A DNA stretch of 64,000 bases, taken from the NCBI GenBank assembly GCA_937120475.1, contig CAKZJV010000007.1:2806068-2870067 (forward strand), written 5' to 3'. Under the pieces are notes generated by a model that was not told the origin of the DNA, made no database searches, and was given only the letters and a program-made list of their open reading frames with translations. This document shows, piece after piece, positions 9,071 to 17,840 of this stretch; the stretch's first letter is position 1; each line of letters begins with the position of its first letter. Source of the stretch: an uncultured Cryomorphaceae bacterium (GTDB lineage: Bacteria > Bacteroidota > Bacteroidia > Flavobacteriales > Schleiferiaceae). Made by a program: the position numbers and the translations under genes.

Positions 9071-9691
9071 CTATTTGTAATTTTTTATTTCCAATTGGTG
9101 CTCACAAAAGTGAATTTCCGTTTCATTGAAGTTGCTACCCACCAAAATGGTGCGGTCCTGGCGGTATTCCTGGATTAGTTTTTTATACCATTCCATACCG
9201 GCCGGGTCCAGGTTGGAGGAGGGCTCATCCAGCAAGATGAGGGACACATCACTGCCCAGGGCAAGGGCCAATCTCAGGCGTTGCTTCATGCCGGAACTGA
9301 AGTTGCGTATTTGTTTATCCCGGGCTTCTTCAAGCCGGGCCAGTTTCAATAATGATGGAGGGGTAAGGCCCGCGGTGAAGTTTTTGAATTTCAGGTGAAA
9401 CCGCAGAAATTCCAGGGCCGTCAATTCTTCAATAAGCTCAAGGTAAGGAGCGGCAATCGAAATGCGGTAGGGAGCGTCATTGGGATGTACCGATGTACCG
9501 TTCGAGTAATAATGAATTTTACCTTTACTAGTACCCAAAGCCCCTAAAACGGTTTTAATGAGGGTGGATTTTCCACTTCCGTTTCCGCCCAAAATAGCAT
9601 AGGTGCCGCCCTGTTCAAAGGTGTAACTGAGATTGCTGAACACCTTTTGGCGATTAAATTTTCGGGCTATTCCCTCCAGCCGTACTTCCAT
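9071..9691 (-). CDS. ABC transporter ATP-binding protein, stand-alone
   Basis: 206 residues. Complete nucleotide-binding domain: Walker A GGNGSGKST at 35-43, signature FSSGMKQRL at about 135, Walker B and D-loop LILLDEPSSNLD at about 155-166. No permease gene is nearby, and the protein has no membrane segment. It starts 6 bases after lpxA and so is co-transcribed with lipid A genes. The small size is like CcmA/NatA-type subunits. It could energise an envelope export step with an unlinked permease, but the partner is unknown. Confidence 0.8.
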   Translation of the reverse strand: MEVRLEGIARKFNRQKVFSNLSYTFEQGGTYAILGGNGSGKSTLIKTVLGALGTSKGKIHYYSNGTSVHPNDAPYRISIAAPYLELIEELTALEFLRFHLKFKNFTAGLTPPSLLKLARLEEARDKQIRNFSSGMKQRLRLALALGSDVSLILLDEPSSNLDPAGMEWYKKLIQEYRQDRTILVGSNFNETEIHFCEHQLEIKNYK

Positions 9692-9697
9692 ACTTAA

Positions 9698-10480
9698 TTA
9701 TTCCAGTCGGAAACCTTTCATAATACCGCTTTGTGAATTGCGGATGAAAGTGATGATCTCATCCCGCTCCTGGGTGGCTTCAAATTCGGTTTCAATAATA
9801 TCCAGTGCCTGGGTGGTGTTGTATTTCTGCTGGAAAAGGATGCGGTAAATATTCTGTATTTCGTTGATCTTTTGGTTTTCATATCCCCGCCTGCGCAAGC
9901 CGATGGAGTTGATACCGGCATAAGAGATGGGCTCCTTTGCGGCTTTTACGAAGGGCGGGACATCTTTACGCACCAATGACCCTCCTCCCACAAAGGCATG
10001 AGTACCGATCTTCGAAAACTGCTGGATAGCACACAAGCCCCCGATGATGGCCCAGTCTCCCATTTCTACATGGCCGGCCATTAGGCAGCCGTTCACAATC
10101 ACACAATGGTCACCGATAACACAGTCATGCGCGATGTGTGCACAAGCCATTAGCAGGCAGTTATTACCGATTACGGTTTTGCCCAGGGCTTTGGTACCAC
10201 GGTTAATGGTCACACACTCCCGTATGGTGGTATTATCACCAATTACTACCAGGCTGTCTTCCCCTTCAAATTTAAGGTCCTGCGGTATGGCCGATATTAC
10301 GGCCCCCGGGAATATGCGGCAGTTCTTGCCGATCCGGGCACCTTCCATAATGGTTACATTGGAACCGATCCAGGTGCCTTCACCAATTTCCACATTTTTG
10401 TGAATGGTGGTAAAGGGCTCAATAACCACGGTATTGGCAATTTTTGCTGAAGGGTGAACGTATGCCAGCGGCTGATTCAT
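9698..10480 (-). CDS. lpxA: UDP-N-acetylglucosamine O-acyltransferase (LpxA)
   Basis: 260 residues, the family length. Hexapeptide-repeat beta-helix at about 5-185 and a helical C-terminal domain at about 190-260. The stretch ACAHIAHDCVIGDHC contains the catalytic His, and GCLMAGHVEMGDWAIIGG matches LpxA. It performs the first lipid A step, moving a 3-hydroxyacyl chain from ACP to UDP-GlcNAc in the cytoplasm. It lies 3 bases after lpxC-fabZ in the same operon. Confidence 0.95.
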   Translation of the reverse strand: MNQPLAYVHPSAKIANTVVIEPFTTIHKNVEIGEGTWIGSNVTIMEGARIGKNCRIFPGAVISAIPQDLKFEGEDSLVVIGDNTTIRECVTINRGTKALGKTVIGNNCLLMACAHIAHDCVIGDHCVIVNGCLMAGHVEMGDWAIIGGLCAIQQFSKIGTHAFVGGGSLVRKDVPPFVKAAKEPISYAGINSIGLRRRGYENQKINEIQNIYRILFQQKYNTTQALDIIETEFEATQERDEIITFIRNSQSGIMKGFRLE

Positions 10481-10483
10481 AGC

Positions 10484-11881
10484 TTAATTTCTTTCTTTTA
10501 CAATCTGCGCCATTAAGTGCGCCTCACTTACCAGTTTATTCCCTACGTAAGCCTCCCCGTGCATTTGTACAATACCTCTTCGGATGGGCTCACTTAATAC
10601 GAGTTTAAATACTAAAGTATCTCCCGGAACCACCTTTTGCTTGAATTTTACACTGTCCATTTTCAGGAAGTAGGTGAGGTAATTTTCCGGGTCGGGAACG
10701 GTACTCAGGGCCAGGATGCCTCCTACCTGAGCCATTGCTTCTACCTGCAACACCCCGGGCATTACCGGTGCACCAGGAAAATGGCCCTGGAAAAAGGATT
10801 CATTCATGGTTACATTTTTAACCCCCACCACACTGTCTTTGGTAAGCTCAATAATCTTATCCACCAAAAGGAAGGGTGGGCGGTGAGGCAGGCGTTGCAT
10901 GATTTCGATGGTATCATAAAACGGTTTAGCGTTGGGGTCGTAGGTGGGTACATTGGGTTTTTTCTCCTCCTGCCTTATTTTTTCCTGGATGAGCTTGGCA
11001 AACTCGGTATTGCCTTTATGCCCGGGTTTGGTGGCAAAAATTCTTCCTTTAATGGGCTTACCGGCCAGGGACAGGTCACCAATCACATCCAATAGCTTAT
11101 GGCGCGCGGCTTCATTGGGGTAATGGAGGTCAAGGTTATCCAGTATGCCGTTGGGTTTAACCGCTACATTTTCCTTTTTAAAGGCTTTCTTAAGTTTTTC
11201 CAGGGTTTCCGGTGAAACCTCCTTATCTACGTACACAATGGCATTATTGAGGTCACCGCCTTTGATAAGGCCGTGTTCGAGCAGCAACTCCAACTCATGT
11301 AAAAAACTGAAGGTGCGGCAGTCGGCAATATCTTTTTTGAAATCGGGCAGATGGTTTAGAGTGGCATTTTGGCTTCCCAAAACCTTGGTGCCATAGTCCA
11401 CCATCACCGAAACCTGGTACTCATCGGCCGGTACGGCCATTAATTCTACCCCTTCTTCCTTTAACTCAAGTCGGATAGGTTCCCTTATTTCAAAGTAATC
11501 ACGTTCCTCAGCCAGTTCTTCAAGGCCCACTTTTTCGAGAGCCTCCACAAAATATTTGGAACTGCCGTCCAGAATGGGCATTTCCGGGCCGTCAATATCC
11601 ATTATGCAGTTATCCACGCCAAGACCTACGAGTGCAGCTAAAACGTGCTCTACGGTATTTACAACGGCTTTGTCTTTGCCTATGGTTGTGCCCCGGTCGG
11701 TACTAATCACATAATTGGCCAGGGCGGGTATCTCCGGTTGGCCTGCCATATCGATTCGCCTGAAAACAAAGCCCGTATTGGCCGGAGCGGGGTGGAAGGT
11801 AAGGGTTACTTTGGACCCGGTATGTAATCCGGTACCTTCTATGCTGGTACTCCCTTTCAGAGTTGTTTGCTTAATACTCAT
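10484..11881 (-). CDS. lpxC-fabZ: Bifunctional LpxC deacetylase / FabZ 3-hydroxyacyl-ACP dehydratase
   Basis: 465 residues in two parts. Residues 1 to about 300 are LpxC, the zinc UDP-3-O-acyl-GlcNAc deacetylase, with [33 protein letters not shown] and a late HKGNTEFAK. Residues about 325-465 are FabZ with [13 protein letters not shown] and [20 protein letters not shown], the hot-dog dehydratase motif. This fusion is a known trait of the Bacteroidota and related phyla and balances lipid A with fatty acid synthesis. It overlaps lpxD by 4 bases at its start and lies 3 bases before lpxA. Confidence 0.95.
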   Translation of the reverse strand: MSIKQTTLKGSTSIEGTGLHTGSKVTLTFHPAPANTGFVFRRIDMAGQPEIPALANYVISTDRGTTIGKDKAVVNTVEHVLAALVGLGVDNCIMDIDGPEMPILDGSSKYFVEALEKVGLEELAEERDYFEIREPIRLELKEEGVELMAVPADEYQVSVMVDYGTKVLGSQNATLNHLPDFKKDIADCRTFSFLHELELLLEHGLIKGGDLNNAIVYVDKEVSPETLEKLKKAFKKENVAVKPNGILDNLDLHYPNEAARHKLLDVIGDLSLAGKPIKGRIFATKPGHKGNTEFAKLIQEKIRQEEKKPNVPTYDPNAKPFYDTIEIMQRLPHRPPFLLVDKIIELTKDSVVGVKNVTMNESFFQGHFPGAPVMPGVLQVEAMAQVGGILALSTVPDPENYLTYFLKMDSVKFKQKVVPGDTLVFKLVLSEPIRRGIVQMHGEAYVGNKLVSEAHLMAQIVKERN

Positions 11882-12906
11882 TGTTGTAGCGATTGCATCT
11901 GTTTCTTTAGGTTGTCGATATCTTCAGCCAACTGCGCCAGTTTTCTGAAATATACATAGGACTTTTTGTATTCCCTCAAGCCGAAGGCAGGGGAACCTTG
12001 TACAATTTCCCCGTCTTTAATATTGTTACCGATACCACTTTGAGCCGCAATTTTCACGTCATTTCCGATGTTCAGGTGGCCAATAATACCCACCTGACCG
12101 CCTATCATGCAGTTCTTCCCTATTTTGGTAGATCCGGCAACACCGGTTTGTGCCGCTATAACGGTATTCTCACCGATCTCCACATTGTGGGCAATCTGTA
12201 TGAGGTTATCCAGCTTAACACCCTGGCGAATAATGGTGGAACCCAGAGTAGCCCGGTCAATGGTGGTGTTGGAGCCGACTTCCACATGATCTTCAATAAT
12301 CACATTACCAATCTGGGCAACCTTGTCGTAGCTGTTGTTATTGGGTGCAAACCCAAAACCGTCACCCCCCACTACTACACCGCTGTGCAGCGTAACGGAT
12401 TCACCAATCCTGCAATCGGCATAAATTTTAGTGCCGCTAAAAATGAGGCAATCCTTCCCTACCTGGGTATTATCCCCGATAAAACAGCCGGGATAAATTT
12501 TGGTGTTGTCCCCGATCTTTACGTTTTCACCAATGTAAGTGAATGCGCCTACGTAACAATCCTTCCCGATGGAGGCACTGGAAGACACAAAGGATTGGTC
12601 TTCTATTCCGCTACGGGTGTGTTGCATTTGGTTGTACATTTCCAAAAGCCGCGCGAAGGCCTGGTAGGCATCGGGAACTTTGATCAATGTAGAATTAAGC
12701 TTCTCTTCGGGAACAAAATCCTCGTTAACAATAACAATGCTTGCATTGGTCTTGTAAATAAAGGGAATGTACTGGGGGTTTGCTAAAAAGCTCAGAGTGC
12801 CGGGTTGGCCTTCCTCAATTTTGCTGAGGTTGCTGACCTTTACTTCCGGGTTACCTTCAACCCTGCCACCTACCAAGTCAGCTATTTGATTTGCGGAAAA
12901 TTCCAT
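11878..12906 (-). CDS. lpxD: UDP-3-O-(3-hydroxyacyl)glucosamine N-acyltransferase (LpxD)
   Basis: 342 residues, full LpxD length. N-terminal uridine-binding domain (about 1-100, with [20 protein letters not shown]), hexapeptide beta-helix (about 105-310) with [20 protein letters not shown] carrying the catalytic His, and a C-terminal helix. It adds the N-linked acyl chain in lipid A synthesis. First gene of the lpxD/lpxC-fabZ/lpxA run, and it overlaps lpxC-fabZ by 4 bases. A promoter element ends only 5 bases before its ATG (12912-12919), so its message may be nearly leaderless. Confidence 0.95.
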   Translation of the reverse strand: MEFSANQIADLVGGRVEGNPEVKVSNLSKIEEGQPGTLSFLANPQYIPFIYKTNASIVIVNEDFVPEEKLNSTLIKVPDAYQAFARLLEMYNQMQHTRSGIEDQSFVSSSASIGKDCYVGAFTYIGENVKIGDNTKIYPGCFIGDNTQVGKDCLIFSGTKIYADCRIGESVTLHSGVVVGGDGFGFAPNNNSYDKVAQIGNVIIEDHVEVGSNTTIDRATLGSTIIRQGVKLDNLIQIAHNVEIGENTVIAAQTGVAGSTKIGKNCMIGGQVGIIGHLNIGNDVKIAAQSGIGNNIKDGEIVQGSPAFGLREYKKSYVYFRKLAQLAEDIDNLKKQMQSLQQ

Positions 12907-12911
12907 CCGCC

Positions 12912-12919
12912 CAAAAGTA
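12912..12919 (-). promoter_or_regulatory. -7 promoter element (TACTTTTG) immediately upstream of lpxD
   Basis: Exact TAnnTTTG on the minus strand with only 5 bases between its G and the lpxD ATG. With initiation usually a few bases downstream of this element, the leader would be about 0-3 nt. It sits in the 29-base gap after the HD gene, so lpxD can be transcribed separately from it. Confidence 0.45.
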
Positions 12920-12935
12920 GAAAATTTTTACCTGC

Positions 12936-14162
12936 TCAGCCTTTGGGCCAGCATTCCTTGGGATAGAACAAAAAGTGCTTGGTAACCGGTTGGGCAAGGG
13001 CCGAAATATTCAGTTGGTCGGCCGCTAAGGCAATATCCTGCAAAGAACCATCGCGATATAGCAAATTGATACGGTGCCGTTGAGGGTCGTAAGCATTGTT
13101 GGTGAGGGCTTCATTAAAAACCAGGAAGGCCGTATCCTCGTGCCTGATGCCATACCTGGAGGCCACGCACTCCCTGATGTTCTGCACCAGGGTATGATCG
13201 GGCAATGTGTTGGAAATGTAGGCCCCCAAAAGTTTTCTTTTCAACAGGCTTTTGCAGAGCATGGAAAGTACCGGGTCATCATGATGTTGCCACTCCTTAA
13301 TGGCAGACATGATATCGTAATCGTCCAGTTGAGCGTAATAAGGCAGCAGGCTGGAATATTCGGCCGGTAAATTTTCACGTATAAAGCGCTTGAGTACCGA
13401 GGGGATAATCATTTGTTCGTTATAAACAGCGCGTGCCCGACTCAATATTTTAATCAGGAGGAATTCAGCGGAAAGCACGGTTTTGTGCAGATATACCTGC
13501 CAATACATAAGCCTGCGTGCCACAATAAATTTTTCAACCGAGTAAATGCCTTTACTATCCACCACCAATTGATCATCCGCCACATTCAGCATGGTTATCA
13601 ATCGTTCCGAGTTAACCTGCCCTTCGCTTACTCCGGTATAAAAGCAATCGCGCCTCAGGTAGTCCAGGCGGTCCATATCCAGCTGGCTGCTGATTAGTTG
13701 GTGTAGGAACTTCTTGGGGTATTGATTGGTGAATATCTGAATGGCCAGTTCCAGCCTGCCGTCAAACTCCTGGTTCAGGGCTTTCATAAATTCCAGCGAG
13801 AGCTTTTCATGTTTTATTCCCGGAACTATGGAGTTTTCAAGAGCGTGGGAAAAAGGGCCGTGGCCGATATCGTGTAAAAGGATGGCTATGTTAACGGCTT
13901 GTTCTTCTTCCTCTGTAATTAAGTGACCTTTGGAGCGGAGAATGCGTACGGCCTTGCCCATCAGGTGCATGGCACCCAGGGCATGGTGAAAGCGGGTGTG
14001 GTAAGCACCCGGATAAACCAGGTAGGTTAACCCCAACTGGGTAATTCTGCGGAGTCTCTGAAAATAAGGGTGCTCAATCAGGTCAAAAATTAAAGCGTCC
14101 GGAATGGTAATGAAACCATAAATCGGATCGTTTAATATTTTGAGTTTGTTTCTATGGCTCAA
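12936..14162 (-). CDS. HD-superfamily phosphohydrolase
   Basis: About 408 residues. The HD motif is LLHDIGHGPFSH (His97, Asp98), preceded by the metal-binding HTRFHHALG and followed by a helical body (LISSQLDMDRLDYLRRDCFY), as in dGTPase-like HD proteins. The cellular substrate is unknown; nucleotide hydrolysis is the family tendency. An open frame extends to 14357 but would overlap the divergent porX start. I take TTG at 14162 because homologues, as I recall them, begin just before NDPIYGFI. It is conserved upstream of lpxD in Flavobacteriales. Confidence 0.8.
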   Translation of the reverse strand: MSHRNKLKILNDPIYGFITIPDALIFDLIEHPYFQRLRRITQLGLTYLVYPGAYHTRFHHALGAMHLMGKAVRILRSKGHLITEEEEQAVNIAILLHDIGHGPFSHALENSIVPGIKHEKLSLEFMKALNQEFDGRLELAIQIFTNQYPKKFLHQLISSQLDMDRLDYLRRDCFYTGVSEGQVNSERLITMLNVADDQLVVDSKGIYSVEKFIVARRLMYWQVYLHKTVLSAEFLLIKILSRARAVYNEQMIIPSVLKRFIRENLPAEYSSLLPYYAQLDDYDIMSAIKEWQHHDDPVLSMLCKSLLKRKLLGAYISNTLPDHTLVQNIRECVASRYGIRHEDTAFLVFNEALTNNAYDPQRHRINLLYRDGSLQDIALAADQLNISALAQPVTKHFLFYPKECWPKG

Positions 14163-14216
14163 ACCTTTTGTGGTATAATTGTTTCTTAAATACAGTAAAT
14201 ACTGACAACCAAAAAT

Positions 14217-15770
14217 ATGGACAATATTCAAATCCTTTGGGTAGATGATGAGATAGACTTGCTGAAGCCCCACATCATTTTCCTGGAGGAAAAAGGTTAT
14301 TCTGTGGACACCATAAATAACGGAGGCGAAGCCCTGGAAATGGTAGAGGAAAAGCACTATGACCTCGTTTTTTTAGATGAAAATATGCCGGGCCTTAACG
14401 GTTTGGAAACCTTGCAGCGCATTAAAACGGTACACTCCAGCTTGCCAGTGGTGATGATTACCAAAAGCGAAGAAGAGAGTATTATGGATGATGCCATCGG
14501 TTCACACATATCCGATTACCTGATAAAGCCGGTTAACCCCAAACAAATACTACTTAGTATTAAAAAGAACCTGGACACCAAACGCCTGGTGAACCAGAAA
14601 ACCACCAGTAATTATCAACAGGAATTTCGCCAGATCGGGATGGACCTGGCCCAGGTAAACGACTCAGCCGGTTGGTCGGAGATGTATAAAAAACTAATCT
14701 ACTGGGAGCTGGAACTGGATAAGCTGGAGGATGAAAGCCTCAACGAGATACTACTGACCCAGAAGAAGGAAGCCAATAGCCAGTTTTTCAAGTTTGTAGA
14801 GCGCAATTATGAAGATTGGCTGCACGGTGATGAGGATGCTCCTGTTATGTCGCACACCTTGTTTCAAAAATGGGTGTATCCACGAATTAAGGAAGATCAA
14901 AATGTTTTTTGGGTAGTTATCGACAACCTGCGCCACGACCAGTGGAGGGTCATTCAGCCGGTTCTGGAAGAATACTATATTACCGAAGAGGAAAAAAGCT
15001 TTTACAGCATTTTACCCACCGCCACGCAATACGCGCGAAACGCTTTGTTTGCTGGTTTGATGCCGCTGGAAATACAAAAGAGGTTTAAAGATAAATGGGT
15101 GGGTGATACCGATGAGGAAGGTAAAAATCAATACGAGGAAGATTTTCTTCAGGATCAGCTAAAACGTTTGGGCCGTGGTGATATGAAGTTTTCCTACCAC
15201 AAGATTACCAATCATAATGCGGGTAAAAAACTGGCGGAAAACATCTCTAACCTCATGGGCAATCAATTGAACGTAGTGGTTTACAACTTTGTAGATATGC
15301 TCTCGCATGCAAAAACCGATATGAAGGTGATTCGCGAGTTGGCTGATAATGACAAAGCCTACCGCTCATTAACCCTCAGCTGGTTTCAGAATTCACCTTT
15401 GCTGGAAATGATCCGTGTGCTACGCGACCGCAATTTAAAGGTGATTATTACTACCGATCATGGTACCATAAATGTAGGCGACCCAAGCAAACTGGTGGGG
15501 CCTAAGGATTTGAGTACCAACCTGCGTTACAAGGTGGGGCGTAATATGTCCTTTCAAGCCAAGGATGTTTATGAAGTGAAAAACCCGGAGGATATTTATC
15601 TGCCTAAACCTAATATCAATTCGAGCTTTGTATTTGCTAAGGAAGACCTCTTTTTTGCCTACCCCAACAATTTCAATCACTATGTAAAGTACTATCGCAA
15701 TACCTATCAACACGGAGGTGTTTCACTGGAGGAGATGATTGTACCCTTTGCTGTTCTTACGCCTCGCTAG
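14217..15770 (+). CDS. porX: PorX: type IX secretion response regulator with PglZ/alkaline-phosphatase-like domain
   Basis: 517 residues. Receiver domain at 1-120 with acidic pair Asp10-Asp11, phospho-acceptor Asp54 (LVFLDENMPG) and Lys103 (SDYLIKPVNP). A helical linker leads to a PglZ/alkaline-phosphatase-superfamily domain at about 205-517 with metal-site motifs VIDNLRHDQW, LPTATQYARNALF and ITTDHGTINVG. This combination is PorX, partner of the PorY kinase, which controls T9SS genes through an ECF sigma factor; its effector domain is reported to act as a zinc phosphodiesterase on oligonucleotides. Divergent from the HD gene. No T9SS structural gene is in the window, but T9SS cargo genes are. 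Confidence 0.93.
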   Translation: MDNIQILWVDDEIDLLKPHIIFLEEKGYSVDTINNGGEALEMVEEKHYDLVFLDENMPGLNGLETLQRIKTVHSSLPVVMITKSEEESIMDDAIGSHISDYLIKPVNPKQILLSIKKNLDTKRLVNQKTTSNYQQEFRQIGMDLAQVNDSAGWSEMYKKLIYWELELDKLEDESLNEILLTQKKEANSQFFKFVERNYEDWLHGDEDAPVMSHTLFQKWVYPRIKEDQNVFWVVIDNLRHDQWRVIQPVLEEYYITEEEKSFYSILPTATQYARNALFAGLMPLEIQKRFKDKWVGDTDEEGKNQYEEDFLQDQLKRLGRGDMKFSYHKITNHNAGKKLAENISNLMGNQLNVVVYNFVDMLSHAKTDMKVIRELADNDKAYRSLTLSWFQNSPLLEMIRVLRDRNLKVIITTDHGTINVGDPSKLVGPKDLSTNLRYKVGRNMSFQAKDVYEVKNPEDIYLPKPNINSSFVFAKEDLFFAYPNNFNHYVKYYRNTYQHGGVSLEEMIVPFAVLTPR

Positions 15771-15781
15771 CTTTTAAGTAC

Positions 15782-15789
15782 TAATTTTA
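15782..15789 (+). promoter_or_regulatory. Probable -7 promoter element (TAATTTTA) for tsaE-ald
   Basis: Seven of eight matches to TAnnTTTG, ending 4 bases before the tsaE ATG: the same close spacing as at lpxD. Weak on its own. Confidence 0.25.
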
Positions 15790-15793
15790 CCTA

Positions 15794-16219
15794 ATGGCTT
15801 TTTACAGGGAAGTAGAGCGCATAGAAGATCTGGCAGAAGCGGCCCATTGGCTTTTGGAAAGCTGGCCGGGCCGGATACTGGCGGTTGAAGGTGAAATGGG
15901 TGTTGGAAAAACCACATTTATCAAGGTTTTATGTAAGACTTTGGGTGTAACCGACCGGGTTAGCAGCCCTACCTACTCATTGGTGAACGAGTATTTCTCA
16001 ACCACCGAAGGCCCGGTTTACCACTTTGATTTTTACCGTCTCGAAGATCCATCGGAAGCCCTGGATATGGGCCTTGAAGATTATCTTGATTCCGGGCATT
16101 ACTGCTTTATGGAGTGGCCTGAAAAAGTAGAGAACTTATTGCCCGATGATTGCGACCGTTTAAAAATTACCGTAAATAACGGAATCCGTATTTTTGAGTT
16201 AAACACAGCCGAAGTATGA
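15794..16219 (+). CDS. tsaE: TsaE, ATPase for tRNA t6A37 synthesis
   Basis: 141 residues, usual length. Walker A GEMGVGKTT at 33-41, the TsaE stretch VSSPTYSLVNEY at about 58-69, and HFDFYRL followed by FMEWPEKVENLLPDD near the C-terminus are all family hallmarks. TsaE cycles ATP on the TsaB-TsaD complex that makes N6-threonylcarbamoyladenosine in ANN-decoding tRNAs. Its last 4 bases overlap the start of ald, as is common in the Bacteroidota. Confidence 0.95.
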   Translation: MAFYREVERIEDLAEAAHWLLESWPGRILAVEGEMGVGKTTFIKVLCKTLGVTDRVSSPTYSLVNEYFSTTEGPVYHFDFYRLEDPSEALDMGLEDYLDSGHYCFMEWPEKVENLLPDDCDRLKITVNNGIRIFELNTAEV

Positions 16220-17424
16220 GTAGTTCTTCCGGATTTTTGTCCTTTTCATCATCAGAATTACTTCCGCAGGAAGAAGTTTTGGAGGTAAAAACACCCAAAA
16301 GTGAATTGCAGATTGGGATACCCCGTGAAATATTTATGCAGGAAAAAAGGGTGGCCCTTACACCCGATGCCATCCAGGTATTGGTGAGCAACGGTCACCA
16401 GGTGGTGGTGGAAACCAATGCCGGTGAAGGGGCGAGTTACTCTGATCAGGATTTCAGTGAGGCCGGTGCGCGGATTGTATATTCCACCAAAGACGTTTAC
16501 GAGTGCAATATTGTTTTAAAGATCGAGCCACCCAGCCTGGACGAGATCGATTTGATGAAACCCAAGCAAACACTGATCTCGGCATTACAGCTCAAAACTC
16601 AGGAGCGGGCCTATTTCCGTAAGCTCATGGATAAGAAAATTACCGCGCTGAGCTTTGAGAATATTGAAGATGAAGATGGGATAGTACCGGTGGTAAGGAG
16701 CATGAGTGAAATTGCAGGTAACACGTCTATATTAGTGGCGGCCGAGTATCTTTCCAACGCCAACGATGGTAAAGGCTTCATGCTGGGCGGTGTTTCAGGA
16801 GTTCCACCCACCGAGGTGGTAATCATCGGAGCGGGTACCGTGGGCGCTTTTGCGGCACGTACAGCTCTGGGCTTAGGAGCCAATGTAAAAGTGTTTGATA
16901 AATCTCTCTCCAGGTTGCGCAGGCTACAGGGTATGATCAATAATATGCCCATCTACACCTGCGTAATACAGCCTAAAATTCTTGAAAAAGCCCTGATGCG
17001 TTGTGATGTGGCCATTGGAGCCATTCGTGCCGAAGGAGGAAGAACGCCTAGCGTGGTAACGGATGACATGGTACAGAAAATGAAGGCGGGTAGCGTAATT
17101 GTAGATGTAAGTATAGACCAGGGTGGGTGTTTTGAAACTTCAGAACTCACCAATCATGAAAAACCTACCTTTAAAAAGTATGATGTGGTGCATTATTGTG
17201 TGCCTAATATCGCTTCCAGGGTAAGCCGTACCGCTTCCTTCTCTTTAAGTAACATCCTGACCCCGGTCATCCTGTCCATAGGCGATTATGGTGGGGTAGA
17301 GGAGATACTCAAAAAAAATAAAGGCGTTCGCAAAGGCCTTTATGTGTGCAAGGGCACTTTAGTGAATAGCTCTATTGGTGATTGGTTTGACCTGCCTTAT
17401 ACCGAAGCCCACCTTTTATTTTAA
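16216..17424 (+). CDS. ald: Alanine dehydrogenase
   Basis: 402 residues. After a polar N-terminal extension of about 30 residues comes the catalytic N-domain (IGIPREIFMQEKRVALTPDA) and a Rossmann domain with GAGTVGAFAARTALGLGANV from residue 205. The segment VVDVSIDQGGCFETS also matches the alanine dehydrogenase/transhydrogenase family. It interconverts L-alanine and pyruvate with NAD. It lacks the membrane domains of a transhydrogenase subunit. The extension is seen in other Bacteroidota versions and is not evidence of a wrong start. Overlaps tsaE by 4 bases. Confidence 0.9.
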   Translation: MSSSSGFLSFSSSELLPQEEVLEVKTPKSELQIGIPREIFMQEKRVALTPDAIQVLVSNGHQVVVETNAGEGASYSDQDFSEAGARIVYSTKDVYECNIVLKIEPPSLDEIDLMKPKQTLISALQLKTQERAYFRKLMDKKITALSFENIEDEDGIVPVVRSMSEIAGNTSILVAAEYLSNANDGKGFMLGGVSGVPPTEVVIIGAGTVGAFAARTALGLGANVKVFDKSLSRLRRLQGMINNMPIYTCVIQPKILEKALMRCDVAIGAIRAEGGRTPSVVTDDMVQKMKAGSVIVDVSIDQGGCFETSELTNHEKPTFKKYDVVHYCVPNIASRVSRTASFSLSNILTPVILSIGDYGGVEEILKKNKGVRKGLYVCKGTLVNSSIGDWFDLPYTEAHLLF

Positions 17425-17433
17425 TGCGCTTTT

Positions 17434-17441
17434 TATTTTTG
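17434..17441 (+). promoter_or_regulatory. -7 promoter element (TATTTTTG) for the small membrane protein gene
   Basis: Exact TAnnTTTG, 21 bases before the ATG at 17463, within the 38-base gap after ald. Confidence 0.4.
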
Positions 17442-17462
17442 CCGCGCATTACAATTTGAAAC

Positions 17463-17840
17463 ATGGCATTCTGGAAAAAAGCATTGTATTACCTGATTGG
17501 TGTAGGTATGGGTTCTTTGATCGTGATCTTTCTTTTTGGCGATCGTGATATTCAGTGCAGTTACTTTCCCAACGACCGGGTATTGAATGACCTGCGTAAG
17601 AAAAAGCGCGAAATCCCGGAGGAGGTGCAGATTAAGATGCAATTGGCGGGTTTGGATACAGCCGATATCAGTCAACTTTTACTCAGCGGGAAGGTTGATT
17701 TTGAGAAGAGTAAAACCAAAGAGGATTCCTGTAATATTTACTGGGTTAATGCACCCACGCAAGAGCCTGCTTTTTCTGCCGAAATCATGAACTGCGATAG
17801 TACTACCTACATTTTGGAAGTACTGATCGATGGAAATTAA
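17463..17840 (+). CDS. Small membrane-anchored protein of unknown function (possibly DUF4258 type)
   Basis: 125 residues. One N-terminal membrane helix at about 7-26 (ALYYLIGVGMGSLIVIFLFG), then a basic segment (RVLNDLRKKKREIPEEV) and a small alpha/beta domain with Cys residues at 32, 97 and 113. The motif CSYFPNDRVL is the most distinctive part. I recall similar proteins next to ald or proline dehydrogenase in Flavobacteria, annotated as DUF4258, but the family call is uncertain. Its stop TAA overlaps the stop of the convergent proline dehydrogenase gene in a shared TTAA. Function unknown. Confidence 0.7.
   Translation: MAFWKKALYYLIGVGMGSLIVIFLFGDRDIQCSYFPNDRVLNDLRKKKREIPEEVQIKMQLAGLDTADISQLLLSGKVDFEKSKTKEDSCNIYWVNAPTQEPAFSAEIMNCDSTTYILEVLIDGN

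Noticed and set aside
11998-12786. A 262-codon plus-strand open frame opposite lpxD
   Set aside because: Hexapeptide-repeat genes give long antisense frames because of their regular codon pattern; lpxD itself is clear. The same holds for frames opposite the other lpx genes.
14163-14357. Upstream extension of the HD phosphohydrolase frame
   Set aside because: It would run antisense through the first 140 bases of porX, and homologues begin close to the TTG at 14162.
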